64,000 nt of DNA from Pempheris klunzingeri (GCF_042242105.1 NC_092013.1:2723987-2787986); one strand, 5' to 3'; positions 19,891-33,351 are shown, numbered from the stretch's first letter. Translations and numbers: made by a program. The notes: generated from the letters alone by a model not told the origin.

Positions 19891-21607
19891 GGTTTCCAAA
19901 TACAACCAGGCCTCGCACATTCCCAGGTGAAAGTGCCCCCACCCCTCTGCTATATTAGATTAACTTAAAATCTGATTATCACAGACAGGGGGGGGGGGTT
20001 TTGTGTAACAGGATTCATGTGATGAGCTTTTGTAACTCTGCCACTTGTTTGTGTGAAGAGGCTCCTGCTCGTCCGTCAGAGGGAGGTCAAGCATGCTGGA
20101 GGGTGTTTTTTTTGTTTTTTTTCACACGTACGGGGAGCAAACAGCAGTTACTGGTTCAGTTCCAGGACAGGAGCCAACGCAAACTCTGTGCAAGTATTTC
20201 AAGTATGTAGCACACAAAGGAAGCCTAATTCTTCATGTTGTTTGAGCAGAGGGAAACGGAACGCGGTGTCTCGCTGACCCCCCCCCCCAAAAAAAAAGCC
20301 AGCAGAGAGCTGATCAGCTGTGTGCAGAGACAAGCTGCTCGGAGTGACTGATGGATAAATGTTTTCTTTTGAAAGACGCCGTGCTGGCAGAAGCAGCCCT
20401 CCAGGCCTTCCATCTAGATTTGTGGGCTGAATGGAATCGTTTATGATTTACTCGACTGGCAAGATGCTTGTTTATGGCAGCGATTTGTGAGCAGCGTTGA
20501 ATGAGAGGCTTTTGGCAGGAAAAAGGCGATCGCTATTTTTGGATGTCGAGTCTCTATTGGGCATTAGGGGAGAGGCTTTGTTTGTAATGAACATCCCCCC
20601 CCCATCCCCATATTCTGTGTGGAGAAGTGCACATGAAACAGTCGAGCGAAGGCAGCGTTTCATGTCTTCACTTGCTTTTTCTTTCTTTATTCAATTTCAG
20701 GCAACAGTTTCATTTTTTTTCTCAACAGAATCATCCCAGACGCTCTGATTCTGCATGTAGGAGCTTTAAAGCACAGTCAAAGTAATTCCACGCAAAGTGA
20801 ATTTCATGTAAACCTTGATATTTATGACTGCAGCAAAGAGGAAACGCCACTGAACGCTGCTTTTATTCCTCGCCTCTGTTATTTATTCCCTCACTTTGCC
20901 TCTGGCTCTGCTCCTCTGGCTCCCCCTCTGTAGCACCAGTAGCTGTTGAGACATAAAACACTGAGGGATTAGGTTTCTCCCTCTCTGTGTCTGTCCATGC
21001 ATTATTAATGTTACTTTCCCCGTCTCGTTTCTTCTTCTCTGCGCAAATTAATTGGTTGCTAATTGTATCTGAGAGCTAATTTTAGAGCATTACTCTCTTT
21101 CACGCTGCCTCAAGCTGCAAGTTAAGTTATGATCAGACCTTTATTGAACTTTTGAGATTTAATAAATGATCTATAAAAGCAGCCAGATGCATATTTCAAT
21201 GTGGCTTTATTCATTATAAAATCAGGGATTATAATGTTTTTAGTGCTGATTGTAGTTCCTCTTTACTTCGTGCAGTATGTCAGGTTGGCGGTCACCTAGT
21301 TCAGGCACAGAAGCATGAAAACATTCACTTTTTTCTATTAAAACTGTCTAACAAACCTTTTCTTTAACTGACCAGAGGTGCAGTGGCTCCCCCCGATGGT
21401 ACCTGGTGTGATCTGATCGAGGAGACGCTCCTGCTTATCTACTGCTGACTTCCCAGAAATGCAACCATTGACTCGAGACCTGAAGAAGGAAACACATGGC
21501 TGATACTGCAAGGTGAGAGGGAGGAGAACCCCCCGCCCCCCCCGAGCCTCTGTGCGCTTCCTTCGTGCATCTCAGCAGCAGGTTAATCTCAGTTTCTCTC
21601 CCATCAG
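14834..21607 (+). other. ccdc120 first intron
   Basis: About 6.8 kb with no supported coding exon. It holds simple repeats: CAG run at 16043-16062, poly-C at 16279-16301, TCC/TCA repeats at 16727-16763, GT repeat at 17858-17888, CT repeat at 19861-19890, and a G run at about 19988-19997. The many short open frames here lack exon context. Confidence 0.6.
17858..17888. repeat. GT microsatellite
   Basis: About 15 uninterrupted GT units in the first ccdc120 intron. Confidence 0.9.
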
Positions 21608-21658
21608 GTGAGGACGCGGCTGGGAGCGCGAGTTGTAAAGTCCCCAGAGTTCCATCAC

Positions 21659-21781
21659 ATGGAGGTCAAAGGTCATCTGATCACATCCATGGGTTTGGGG
21701 GCTCCTGGTGAGTTACAGTGACTTCTCACAGTGTGAAGACACACACTTTCACGTCTGGGCAAGCATTAAGTGGCCCGGCAA

Positions 21782-21844
<63 letters not shown>

Positions 21845-21977
21845 CAACAAAGGTGTTTTTCTCAAGGGAACATCCAGGTGAAGAAGCAGCTGTGTGTGAA
21901 GGTCTTTCGTCACTGCAGCTGTCCGATTATCTTATCTCACTACTTTCACCAACTGTGGGCAGACATGTTGCTGTTGG

Positions 21978-22016
<39 letters not shown>

Positions 22017-25000
22017 CTCTCTGAAAAGCAACCAGTGTGCAACAAAACACAGCATCTTTAATTTAATAGGAATATTTTTAGATGATAAAATGTGTTAGTT
22101 TGAATCTCTGTCTGTCTGTTGTTAAAGGAAAAGTCTGTTTCTCTGTTTCCAAACCTTCTGACCTCCCTGTCGTCTCCGTCTGCTGGTTCCCATCGAAGGG
22201 ACAAATATCAAGTGTCATTTTTTCTTTGGTTTAGTTTATTACTTTATTTAACAGGGACAGTGGACAAATAACATTTCTGAGCTTTTGAAACACAGTTGTA
22301 GTTCTCACTGAAGTTTAGTCAAACATGAGTCACTTGTGCGTTTGTTTAAGAACTATTTTTAGCCGTGGATGAATACACATTTTGGGGACGGACTCAAACG
22401 TATTATTATCATCATTATTATTATTATTATACTAGTACTAGGATCGTGCATTTCACACCTAGGCCTTCAGCAGTGCTCCGCCTGAATCAATCCACCCCTC
22501 AATAACTATTCTATGGTTATAAAAACCATCTTATTATGCAGAAATACAGTATAAAGAGTAGTAACTCCTGTAGCCACAATAAATGCCTTTATTGAATAAA
22601 CAAACCAGGGTTGAACAAGTCTCCTTCTACTGCAGCTACACACATAATAAACATCAATAATAACCTCATAAACTTACAATATTATTTAGGAAAGTAGCAA
22701 CATTTTACTCCCCAAAAATTGAGATTATTTGTAAACAACATCCATCCTCCTCTCTTTCCTCAGAAACAGTTCAGTTACTCTGTCGTACAGATTATTCTGT
22801 CCAATCCAGACTATCCAATCAACGGGTCTGAACACGGTGACGTAGCCGTACGCCTGCTAGAGGGTCCTGGTGACACCAACTCAACACCTGATCGGTTGAA
22901 GCAACAGTTTCATGGACATTTATTTTGTGTTAGAGGGTCTGCAGAACGGATTGTGAAGGCCTTCGGACTTCTTTTACTTTGACCCTGCCTGGCAACAAAT
23001 GATGGCTGAAATGTGATTGGTTAAATGCTTTAATATGAAAATACATGTGTGGAAGCAGCACAACCATCGGAGAAGCTACGAAAGGAAGCGGACAGAACAT
23101 TTGGAATTATTTAATAAGTATTCATGGACAAAATGTCATTAACATCAGTTTGTGATTCAGACGGCCCACCACTGCTAGTACTACTACATTACTACTACTA
23201 CTTATGTGTACAGCACCACCTGCTTCACATGAAGAAGTGACATGAAGTAACCATAGCGACATATTAAATTATGATAATAATTAGCGTTAGAGTTCAAAAA
23301 ATGCATAAAATCCAGTAAACATTTTAAAAGAAGGGTGAAGGTATGAGAGTAAAGTGAAAAGCAAAAATAATTTTCAGGAAAAGTTAAAGGCCGAAGTGAA
23401 GACACAGGATATTTAGTGTTACATTAAGTGTTGAGCATCTCATCAGGCTTTAGATACACAGATAATACTCCTCAATGGGATCAATTCAGTGTCGGTTGCG
23501 GTGCTTTTGTTGAGGTCAAATAAAATATAGAACAGAGCCGGCCTCACGCTTTAATTCAGTCCGTCTGAAGCTGCGTTGCCTGTGCTGTGCTTTGTAGATG
23601 TGCAAGGCTGCCAGGACGGCAAGCTGCAGGCCGAGAGGATCGTGGCTCTGCAGGAGAGGAAGCGGGCCCTGGAGGCTCTCCTCAGCACCAGAGTGGGAGA
23701 GCTCAGACAAGTCTGCCTGCAGGAAGCGGTGAGTTAAAACGCACGCTTAGGCTCCAGTTTGTCGGGCCGAGCTACAAGAGTCCGATGCTGACGAACCCTC
23801 AATCGTGACGTTCGCTGTCTGGTCATTTTGGAGGATCTAGTTTATGGTGCTGCTAGTTTTGAACTGTGTTGCAGACAAACTACAAACTACAACCCCCCAA
23901 CATGACCACACGGTTGAATCTCCGCCTTCTAACCTTCCTGAAGGGAGGGTTTATTGCAGAGCTTGTGCTTTAGACTGCATTTAGCTGGAAACCGAGTGTT
24001 TGTGGTTGATCCTCCCTCCATCCTCATCGCAAGGGTTCTTCTGATCTGGGAACTTCTGATCTTGAGAGTCAGAGATATTTCTGCCTCAGCTTTTCACGAG
24101 CAGCTGTTAAAAGCCTCCCTGTGGCTTCAGCTGGATGTAGAGTGACCGCACTGTATTCACGAGGCGTCTGCTCTGCTTTCAGTTCAGCTAATTTACAAGT
24201 TTGAAGCATTACTTATCTGCAGAGTTAGATAGAAGCATTATCTGTTCCAGTGCAGCCAACTATCTAATGGGTGGTTTTATTGGGATTAAAAGTAATCTGT
24301 TAAGTGGCATCAATGATGTCCTCTGCAGGAGCTGACTGGGAAGTTGCCACGTGCTTTCCCCATTGAGACGGGAGAGAAACCCCCAGTGGTGCAGCGCAGA
24401 GCTGGCCTGGCGCCCAACAGCAAGGCAGAGGTAAGTCAACACCTTGAATATCAATTGTGCGTACGCAGCGGCCGTGCCTCGCCGTCTGCTCGCGGTGTAA
24501 CTCGGCTGAATGTCCCCGGCTGCAGGATGAGGCGGCCCAGAGGAAGCAGATGAAAGCCATCTTCACCGGTGCGCTGTACAGACACTCAGAGTCAGAGCGA
24601 AACGTCCCAAATAGCAAGAGGACGGTTCATCGGGGGTGTCACACAGGTATGACTGCACGGCAACGAAAACCTCACCCACTTACAAAAAAGAAAACAACAA
24701 ACACAGACATCAAACTTCATGTTGCATCGTCTGTGTGTCGTCTCGTTGTCTTTCAGAGGACACCGTCATGTCAGAGAGCACGAGCTCCATGTCAGATTCA
24801 ACGTCCCATGACAACGGTGAGTCCACAGAGCCTCTGGACGCTGCAGATCCAGATTCAGAACGAGCTCCGTGCCGCAGCAGCCCGTAGAAGTAGCTCAATG
24901 AATTTGCAGCATTTTTCACATTCAAAACACATCACTCATACTTAATAGGTGGGAGGCTCATTTGCACTTCAGGTGTTAAGACACCAAATAAGAAAACACT

Positions 25001-26008
25001 GTCTCATTTCAGTTAGAAACCCCCCAAGTAGTGCACTCAGCTTTTAATGAAAGAGACCTGTCTTTCTTTTCTTCTTCCTGTTTTTTTCTTGTTTCATTAA
25101 AAGATCATTTCTTTGCCCTAAAAGAGTCTTCGCCCAGCGTGGCCGCCGACCAGCGCTCTCTGTCTCAGCCCCGGCTCACCGTTGGCAGCCCCGACCACAG
25201 GATCAGCAGGAAGCTCTCCCCGGTCGAGATTTACTACGAGATGAGGACGCGCCGCAACTCCGTCACAAGCTCCGTTAGGTACTTCTGTCAAAGTGCTGCC
25301 AGCCGTGCACACGTGTGCTGTTGTTTGTATGGTGTATGAATGTCTAACACATCTGTGTCCTTTTGTGTTGCAGCCCGACTCACTCTTTACCAAGAAGTGC
25401 ATCTAACGTCGAGGGTAGAAGTGTTCCAGCTACTCCTCTCTTGGCCCGAACTGCTCCGATCAGCGTCCACGTCAGGTAATCAGTCATCACGTGTGCATCC
25501 ACAGAACAGACAGCTTATGAAAGGGTGCACTCCACTGACATCCCTCGATTAACGTAAAACACCCCCATGACGAAGATCATGTGAAAGAAGGGAAACAAGT
25601 GGGATATTTTCTGCTTGTAAAGTCTTTGAAAATGTTAGTTTGTTAGTTTGAAAACCTCAACTGAGACACATATTCTAAATGTGCTGCCCCTAAACCTAAA
25701 TCGCATTAATCATACCTCACGTGCCTTTAAAGGAATGGTTTGTAATATTATTTGAATTGGGGTTGTATGACGTACATGTACAGTAGATGGCGCTGTAAGG
25801 AGGAGCAGTAAGGACACGAAGCAACATGGAAGATAGCAGCAGAAAAACATATTTCAGCCACGTAGAGAAATCAACATCAGTTTAAGTGTTGTTTCCACAT
25901 CCAGAATATTTCCACTGCTCTACATTGATGATGATTTCCTCTCCTTCTCGCTCGCCACCAGACTCCATTCACAAAAACAGTGATTTTACCTCTCAGAGGG
26001 AGTTGCTG

Positions 26009-26049
<41 letters not shown>

Positions 26050-29000
26050 GTTTGCTTTTGCTATTGTGTGACTTTGATGTTTGAAATGGTTAGTTGGGAT
26101 GATGAGGATGATGATGAGGATGATGATGATAATAAACTGACTGGATAAGAACCTCATACAACCTCACCTCAAATAATCAGAACCGTCCCTTTAATCAGAA
26201 GTTGGGAATAAGCCCTAATTTGAAACATCCAAACAGAATATTCAGGTTCGGGACGTCGTCGTATTCAGAATAACGGTGGGACATGATCCTGCCTGTCAGC
26301 GCAGCGACACAGTGCAGCTGCTGTCTGGTGCAGCTACAGCTCCCCCCCACTGTGATAACTGTGTGGTTGGAAATAGCTTAATGACTTTGTTGAGAGCAGA
26401 CACTGAGTCGGGGCTGTAACAGCGATTAGTGTCATATTTAGCTCCCGGCGAGGGCTTCGGCCCGTCCGCTGGTCACAAGCATGAAAACACTGCGTCGCCT
26501 CTTAAGTGATTTTCTGTGAAATGCAGTTACACGGTTTTCTTTGAAATTGCTTTCACTCACTCTTCTTTGTACGTAGCTGCTTTGCGTCCTCTCCTAATCT
26601 AAGCTGCTGTCGTGCTCCTCTCTGCCGTAGGTCGGATGCGGCGGGGGCTAATGGGCTGAAGCAGTGGTCTGGCAGCCTGGACGTGCCCTATATGATTCCT
26701 CTGGCCCAGGAGGGCTCGTCCTCTGACCGCCGAGGCTGCCCCTACAGCTCCCGGGCCAGGCGCAGCAACAGCTCCGAGGCCCTGCTGGATAGATCGACCC
26801 TCCCCGACGATCCCGCCCCCAGAAACGGGATGCCCCCCAGAGGAGGGCCCTACAAGAGCTCAGAGACGCTGACCGACGGGAAGCTGCGACACATCCACCT
26901 GGGCAGCCCTGAGAGGCACGTCGACGGCTCTGTGGACCAGGCCAAAATGCGTCTGTCCATGGGGGGCAGAGCGGCGGGCGGGGGCTACAACGAGCTACTG
27001 ATGGACTATATCTGGGGGAAACAGCAGAGGATGCAGGTGCAGCACCATCTGTACCAGTCCACGGGCAGGATCTGGCAGGACGCGCCCTCCCCCCGCTCCT
27101 CCACTGCGGCGGTGCCTCCCCACGCCAACGGCTTCTCCCATTCCCAGGTGCACCTCCCCAGCGCCGCTCCTCCTTACAGCCCCATGGTCCTCCGAGGGTC
27201 CGAAGCCGAGCTGCGCAGAGTCAAAGTCACCAGAACCAAATCCTGTGGACCCTTCATTCCTTTGCAGCAACACCCCCAGGATGCCATCCTGCTGTCGGCG
27301 TACGAGTCTCCCCTCCCCGCCTCCGGCACCACCACGTCCTCCATCCCCAACCTGCACCCCTACCAGACCGAGCTGTCGGGCCCCTCCTTCGGCCGCAGAC
27401 CCCCTCAGTTCTCTCTCCCGACCCCAGAGGACTCCACGCGAAGCCTGCATAAAGCCCTGGCTCTGGAGGGGCTGAGGGACTGGTACCTGAGGAACGCCCT
27501 CGGCTACCCGCCCGCCGCCCCAAAGGGCCACGAGGCGGGGATCTCTCGCCTCTCACACCCCCACCCGCTGGTGCACCAGGCCCAGTCTGTTCAAGGTGAA
27601 CCAGCCAACCTCCACAGGTCTCAGATACCCCAGTCAGCCAGCTTCCACGGTCACCCGCTGCATGGAAGGTGAGTGTCTCCGTTTGTCTCTTGTCTCTCTA
27701 CAGAAAGAAGGAATATATGTATAAAAATAAAATAAAATAAAGATCTATACAGAGAGAGCAAATAAAAAAAACAAACATTATAGTTTAAATAGAAACTACA
27801 AGCTCACAAAATATGTTTTTGATGTTTTTCTGAAGCGTAGAAGGTACTGAAATAATTACCATGCGGCCAGAGTGCACACAGAGACAGAGACATGTCTTCA
27901 CGTAGCTCGATAAACTTCTTGTAACTACCTGGAGACATTATTTACTATCTGAAGGTCGCGTCTGTGTTGCAGTAGGTTTACTCACACAGCGTAGATCTCC
28001 AGGCTGGTTTGTAAATGAGCAATACGGCAAAAATAACACAGCGGTTCCTTGGTGATGGATTTATACATCTGATTTACTACATGATATATGAATATAAGAA
28101 TTGAACTACAAATACCAGCATGCATGTTTGCAAACAGTCCCCTCACTCAGTATTTTCTGCTGAGATTCGGAAGATGGAAGCTGGCAGCAAGTCCTCCAGC
28201 TGAGGAAGGGTGCTGTTCTCTCAGCCCATCCGTCATCCGGTGACTTTTACAATCGCAGTTGTTTTATTTGGGTTTGTGTTTTGCGTCGGCAGCATTTCCT
28301 GCAGCCTCATGCCAGCACCCACTCGGATGTCTCCTGATCTAATACTAGTCGAGTCTTCTCAATCAGAGAGAGAGAGACCTGGAAGATCCTTTTGGTTTAA
28401 CCACAAACAGCCGTTATATCACACACACACCAGACTACATTCACAAAAACAGGGATTTTACCTGGCAGAACACAGGAGTTGATGGTCTTCCACTGACTCG
28501 ATTGGTTAGTTAGTTTGTGTTGTTGTTTGACTTTGGTGCTCTGAAAAGTTAGTTTGGATGTGAACTGACTTTGTTAAGCAAACCAAATTCACAACAATTA
28601 GACAATCAACATCCGTGTTCTGCCAGGTAGAATTAGTGTTTTTGTGAATGTAGTCTGGTGTGTGTGCAGAGAGCGATGTAACGGCTGTTTGTGGTTAAAC
28701 CAAAAGGATCTTCCAGGTCTCTCTCTGTAGGGATCCTTTCCATGATGCTGTCACACACTTAGAATAACAATCTGAGCCTGTCAGTTACAGTGGATGTACT
28801 TTGATGGGCCCAGATGCCCCAAAGGATCATGTTGCAGCCATTGCAGCCCGTTGGAGGCTGCCAACTGAGACGAATTACTGGACCACCTCCAAAACTTTTT
28901 GTACCTACCAGTCATTTAGACACTAAATTATCTAAAAATAGGACCCAAGTTTTAAAAATAGAGGTTATCACTTTATAAACTTTCAAGGACGTCCTTCTCC

Positions 29001-29252
29001 AAACTCGATGATTCATACGTTGTTGTTGTTGTGTTTTTTTTTTTTGTGGTTTCATGAAAAAGTATTCTCAGTTTTTATTTATTTCTTTACCCTCCACATC
29101 CCGCCTCATGTTTGTGGAGAGCTGTATTGATCTGTTTTTCCTCCCCCCCCAACAGATCGATGGAGTTCTCTCTCTATCAGGAGACTCCTCATCCACAGAT
29201 GCAAGACGTGAGCCCAAAGGAACCCAGTGCAGACCCAGGCACCCTAGTCTGA
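21659..29252 (+). CDS. ccdc120: Coiled-coil domain-containing protein 120
   Basis: Adaptor of the CUPID/cytohesin-binding type; the mammalian protein is a centriole/pericentriolar protein that binds cytohesins. Coding parts: 21659-21707 (exon from 21608), 23598-23728, 24329-24430, 24526-24646, 24757-24816, 25125-25278, 25374-25475, 26631-27668, 29156-29252; all phases agree, 617 residues. The start MEVKGHLITS matches human MEVKGQLISS. Residues about 17-95 form the coiled-coil/CUPID region (RVGELRQVCLQEAELTGKLP). Later conserved blocks are SMSDSTSHDN, THSLPRSASNVEGRSVPATP, RRSNSSEALL and LALEGLRDWYLRN, all with counterparts in human CCDC120. Most of the protein is Ser/Pro-rich and probably disordered; one 1,038-nt exon encodes over half of it. 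INAVA is a paralogue but fits less well. The last exon ends DPGTLV and has less family support. Confidence 0.92.
21783..22013. repeat. GT and CA microsatellites
   Basis: A GT run at 21783-21837 and a CA run at 21980-22013, about 140 bp apart and on the same strand complementary to each other. They lie in the second ccdc120 intron, 75 bp past the start exon's donor, so the transcript could form a GU/CA hairpin. Confidence 0.9.
22432..23182. mobile_element. Possible hAT-type relic in a ccdc120 intron
   Basis: The right end reads GGCCCACCACTG. Its reverse complement, CAGTGGTGGGCCGTCTGAAT, resembles CAGTGCTCCGCCTGAAT at 22471. The 8-mer CTAGTACT occurs at 22432-22439 and directly after the right end at 23175-23182, as an 8-bp target duplication would, but the left copy does not directly abut the CAGTG end. 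Tentative. Confidence 0.35.
25737..26194. mobile_element. MITE with TTAA ends, ccdc120 intron
   Basis: The left end TTAAAGGAATGGTT and the right end AACCGTCCCTTTAA are inverted; the inverted similarity continues through TATTTGAATTGGGG on the left and CCTCACCTCAAATA on the right. A TCTA tetranucleotide run (26009-26049) and a GATGAT run lie inside. No coding capacity. It is related to the element at 31645-32324. Confidence 0.65.
28324..28920. repeat. Repeat family A, inverted pair
   Basis: The segment 28324-28515 is an inverted copy and 28603-28920 a direct copy of the family seen at 10261 and 10675. Shared blocks are GATCCTTTTGGTTTAACCAC and its complement. The two arms, about 90 bp apart, would pair in the ccdc120 pre-mRNA. 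Confidence 0.7.
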
Positions 29253-29286
29253 AGCAGCAGAACACACACACACACGTTATATGTAG

Positions 29287-29320
<34 letters not shown>

Positions 29321-29951
29321 GTTGATACAACGTGACCTCAACAGCAAAAGCAAAACACGGCAACCTCAGCAGAAAGAGACTGGAATAAACGAACAAACTG
29401 TAGCTGTACAGTGTGAAAAAGCCTTGGCAAGTTCCCCCGTGTTACAACTGACCCCGTGTGTGAACTCCACACCCAGCGCTCTCATGTGGGTGAGCACGGG
29501 GGGCGACACACCCCACAACAATACGGTCGCGCTGTTATTCATATATCGATATTTCCGGTCCAACACGAGCAGTAAAATCCTCCCTAATGACCCTGAGATA
29601 TACTTTTTTACAGAATATATACAACTCTAAATTACTATTTTGTATCTTCTGGGATATAAAGAACAGTTCTATTAAAGAGGTAATTTATTGCTCATTAAGC
29701 GTGTGATATACAAAGGTGTCATATGAGCTCACGCCGTTTGAAAAAGTATTAATACATGCCGGTGAATGTGTGTTTGTAAACTATATAGAGCGCAAAAAAA
29801 CACATGCTTCAGTCTCCATCTGCTCTTTTGATTTCACAGCCATTCGTGTTTTTTTTTCACCCTCGATGAACGAAACGGGCCGAGAACCGCAGCGGACGGA
29901 CGGGAGAGCCTGAATGTTTTAATATCAACACTAAACCTTGGTTAGAAACCT

Positions 29952-30669
29952 TTAACCCTTTCATGCATGAACTATGATCACCTCAGTAAGGATTTAAAAA
30001 ATTTTATTCATTCATCTTTTGGCATGAAAAACAAGATTTTAACTTTTTTTTTTTTTTTTCAACCCCAAATTTTATAAAGATATATTTACATGCCCAGTAG
30101 TTGAAATATAAGAATAAGACCGACTTTATTTATCCCGGAGGAAATTGTTGTGCCAGAGTGTGGTACAACAATACAAAATATTAAAATACAAAATTGAACA
30201 GAAACTTAGACACAATAAAATACAATTAAATTAAATAGTCCGTCCCTTTTTAAAACAAAAAGTACAGATTGAAAAGTACAAATTTGTGAGAAGCTAGTGA
30301 TGCATGATGGACACTTCAGTGGACACGTGATTAATCAGAATTTCCTCCCAATATAAAATCAATACTTGCAAAATTTAGCAATTGCATGACTCCTTAGATG
30401 TTACTTGATGTCACCATATTTTTCTTACCTGCCAGGGTTTCTTTTTATAGAAGGTTTGAAGAGAAAGAAATGATGTTTCTGGCTGTCTGTCGGCCATCTT
30501 GGTTTCACTCTTTTATTTTTTCACTTGCAGTGGCTTCCCACTGGGCAGCAGTCAGTGTATGAGATGATGCAGTAGCTTCACTGTGGTGGCTGATGTGCAG
30601 CTATGCCATCAAAACTCATGCATATACAAGAAAACACACTGCAGTGACCTCTGTGCATGAAAGGGTTAA
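29952..30669. mobile_element. piggyBac-like MITE, copy 1, with nested LINE tail
   Basis: Bounded by TTAA, with inverted termini TTAACCCTTTCATGCA and TGCATGAAAGGGTTAA. Copy 2 lies at 48408-48938. Copy 1 is about 187 bp longer because a LINE-tail fragment interrupts it at about 30111-30290. TTAA borders and CCCTTT termini suit a non-autonomous piggyBac-type element. Confidence 0.8.
30111..30290 (-). mobile_element. LINE/SINE 3'-tail fragment nested in the MITE
   Basis: In reverse orientation it contains CAATTTCCTCCGGGATAAAT, the fish LINE-type 3' end also seen on the + strand near 41725 (CAATTTCCCCCTGGGGATTA). It is absent from the second MITE copy, so its edges are defined by comparing the two. 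Confidence 0.6.
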
Positions 30670-31644
30670 AGTGCTTTCTAATAATCTGCTAGCATTGAGC
30701 CTTTTTTTGTGAGCTTGGTCTAATCAGAAACTGGAAGCAGTTCCACGATGTCACTAAATTAGGGTTATTTGGAATGATGTCATAAATCTTTTATTGTGAT
30801 TTTTTTAACTTTCCAGTGTGTTTTCCAGCTTCTGGCTGATGAACGTCTCCGTGCTGACCTTGAATAATTAGACCCGGTGTAGGTGAAACATGAGGGCTGG
30901 CGTGCGGCGGTCGTTTACTCGTGTCTGATCTGTTTTTATTTCTGCCTTCAGTTGAGGATTTCAGTGTCATATGGAGCACTTTATGAACATCTTAAGCCTT
31001 AATTCCCTATGAAATTGTCACCAAGAGAGATGACAGGCAGTAGGAAGGTTTTCACAGGGTTTATAAATGGGGGGGTTGGGGTTTTGGGGGAGGGGGAAAC
31101 TAAAGGAAAACGTCTCCTGAAGGTCTATCTGAGTCTGTACATAGCGTACTGGAGTGTACTGATGAGTTTCAAGCTGATATTTTGTTCCCGTACTAACAAT
31201 GTCATTTTTAAACTAACCATACAAGTATTTAATCAAAACACCCCCCTCCCACTTCATTCCACCCCCATGTGAACACTGTTTAATTGGCTGTGAAGAGAAA
31301 CGGGGCTGCTGCAGGTTTAAATGACGGTGTGAGCAGGTCTCATACCAGTAAATGTGTTAATGAGAATTCATTCTGGCTGATTTCTTTTCTCTTTTGTATT
31401 TGTAATGACTCATTTTCACGTGCTTGGTTTTGTGTTGTTTTAAAAAAAAAAAAAAAAAAGAAAAAGAAAAAATAATAGTAACTTTTTTTTTAAAATAAGT
31501 AGTTATGTGTCACAATAAAAGTGTATTTCTAAGTTTGTAATCAGAGTCTTAGTAGCATTCTGCACTATAAACTTCAGCAAAAATCTGAAAAATAAATGAA
31601 ATCCTGAAGGAGACTGAAAATATTTGTCTTAGTGTAAACAGGCA

Positions 31645-32324
31645 TTAAAGGGATAGTTCGGATTTTTTTTATTTTTTTTTGCATGAGGTACTCCGTAGAT
31701 AAGACGAGTCACCATACGGATGCTAAGTAATGTACTGCTGTGGACGGGGGGGGGAGCAGGAAAATGGATTTTAGCCTCCTAAAAAAAGGTCCATTTAAAA
31801 AAAAAAAAAATCATTAATATCAGTAAGTTTCCGCTATTTTTAGAATATTTTCACGGCTTCACTTTGCCGTCAGACAGCTCTTTAAATGCAGGACTGAAGC
31901 TCCTTCTTTTTTCCCACCAGACTCCATTCACACAGAACAGTCATTTGTCCTCGCAGAAAAACAGGAGTTTCGACGGTCTTCCGCTGCCTCTACCTGTCAG
32001 TTTGCTCATGTCGGTTCATCGTATGTCTCTCATGTTTAAACAGTCGATTAGGAGTCCGAACCAACGTGTCGGTTGATCGATCGAGGCAGCTGTGGCACTC
32101 CTGTGTTCTGTAAGGTAAAATGACTGGTTTTGTCAATGGAGTCTGGTGGCTTTGAAGCAAGCAAAGAGTGAAAGAGAGAAAGAGAGAACGGCTTCAGTTC
32201 CCTGTTGAAAGAGGTGAAAATATTCTAAATATGGTGCACAGATACTGATTTTGATGGCCCCTTTTTTAAGGACTGGATGAGGACCTCATGCAACCACACT
32301 CAAACTAATCCAGACTATCCCGTT
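31645..32324. mobile_element. DNA transposon with GGGATAGTTCGGATT-type ends
   Basis: The left end is TTAAAGGGATAGTTCGGATT and the right end AATCCAGACTATCCCG, imperfect inverted termini. The inside carries foldback sequence around CCACCAGACTCCATTCAC and its inverted partner GTCAATGGAGTCTGGTGG. A truncated second copy is at 33352-33786. The short open frames in both copies are not genes. Confidence 0.65.
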
Positions 32325-33218
32325 TCCATCTGATGTACCTTCGGCCATCTTGGGACTCATTTGAATGTAATTCTTTGTCATCAGCTGTATTGTTTTTTAT
32401 TTCCTACTCTGGTACAAACTGTAGCCCACCGGTGGGGACGCTGCCTGGTTTCTTCTGCTGTCTGATGTGTTCACGTCCTCTCGGTATCCAGCTTCATGCA
32501 GCTTCTTCCGGCTGGTTAAAACCTGAAATCAAAGACCAAACTGCTGTGCACTGGGGGTCGTAAATGTATTTTTCATATAACGTACTCTGTAAGTTGAAAA
32601 TAAATGATATAAATTTAGCTCCGAAGCAAATTTATTCAAACTATATTATATTTATGAACCTATAACATTTTGTAGCTATCTACTGTAGCTCTTCCTCATC
32701 AGTGCGGGAATTGATAATGTGAGTTAAAACCATTTCACTCAGCAGTGTGGCGTGTTAATATTTGATTATTCTTCTTATCTTTTTTAGATATTTAAGTGCA
32801 GCTGTTTTTCTCTATCCTCCTCTCTTTATAACCAGGCCTATGAGATGAGACTGAGTAGGCCCGCCCTATACTGTATGTATGAGACTGTGCATTCATTCTA
32901 CTAAATAAAGTGTCATGTTGAAACCGTCACGTGTTTGTTTACCGTGCAGGAGGAGTGGACGCAGTGAGGTTAAACCTCAGACGGTGTTTTGGGTCATTCT
33001 GGTGTGATTTAACTGTGCGTCCATCAGCCGGCACACACGTCTGCAGGTGCTAAAACTAACACACTAAGTCAAATGAAGCACTTATTAATGTTATTATCAC
33101 ACGTGTGGTCGGTTTGAGTCCAGTCCAGACTTTAAAAATGCTAAATGGAAAAAGTCTTTTCTGGGAACTGTGTCGTAAAAGTAAAAGTAGTAATAAAAAC
33201 ATCCAGGTCGTAGTTATT

Positions 33219-33304
33219 CCTTTAGGAGTTGAGCAAAAGTCAACTGGATGTGTACCTTCAAGTACCTTCAACACGTCCAGTTGACTTTTGTTCAACTCCT
33301 AAGG
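33219..33304. repeat. Foldback element, 33-34 bp stem
   Basis: 33219-33252 and 33272-33304 are inverted copies with about three differences and a 19-nt loop. They are flanked by near-identical 15-bp direct repeats AGTAATAAAAACRTC at 33189-33203 and 33308-33322. Confidence 0.8.
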
Positions 33305-33351
33305 AAGAGTAATAAAAACGTCTGCTGCTACTCTGCTCCAGCACAAACGTG

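Noticed and set aside
22719-22982. 87-codon frame in the second ccdc120 intron
   Set aside because: It lies within a probable hAT-type relic and has no splice or family support.
24636-24945. Frames that read through ccdc120 donors
   Set aside because: Clear GTGAGT/GTATGA donors and downstream acceptors in matching phase give a better model.
26995-27531. 178-codon antisense open frame
   Set aside because: Shadow of the GC-rich ccdc120 exon; no splice context or family similarity.
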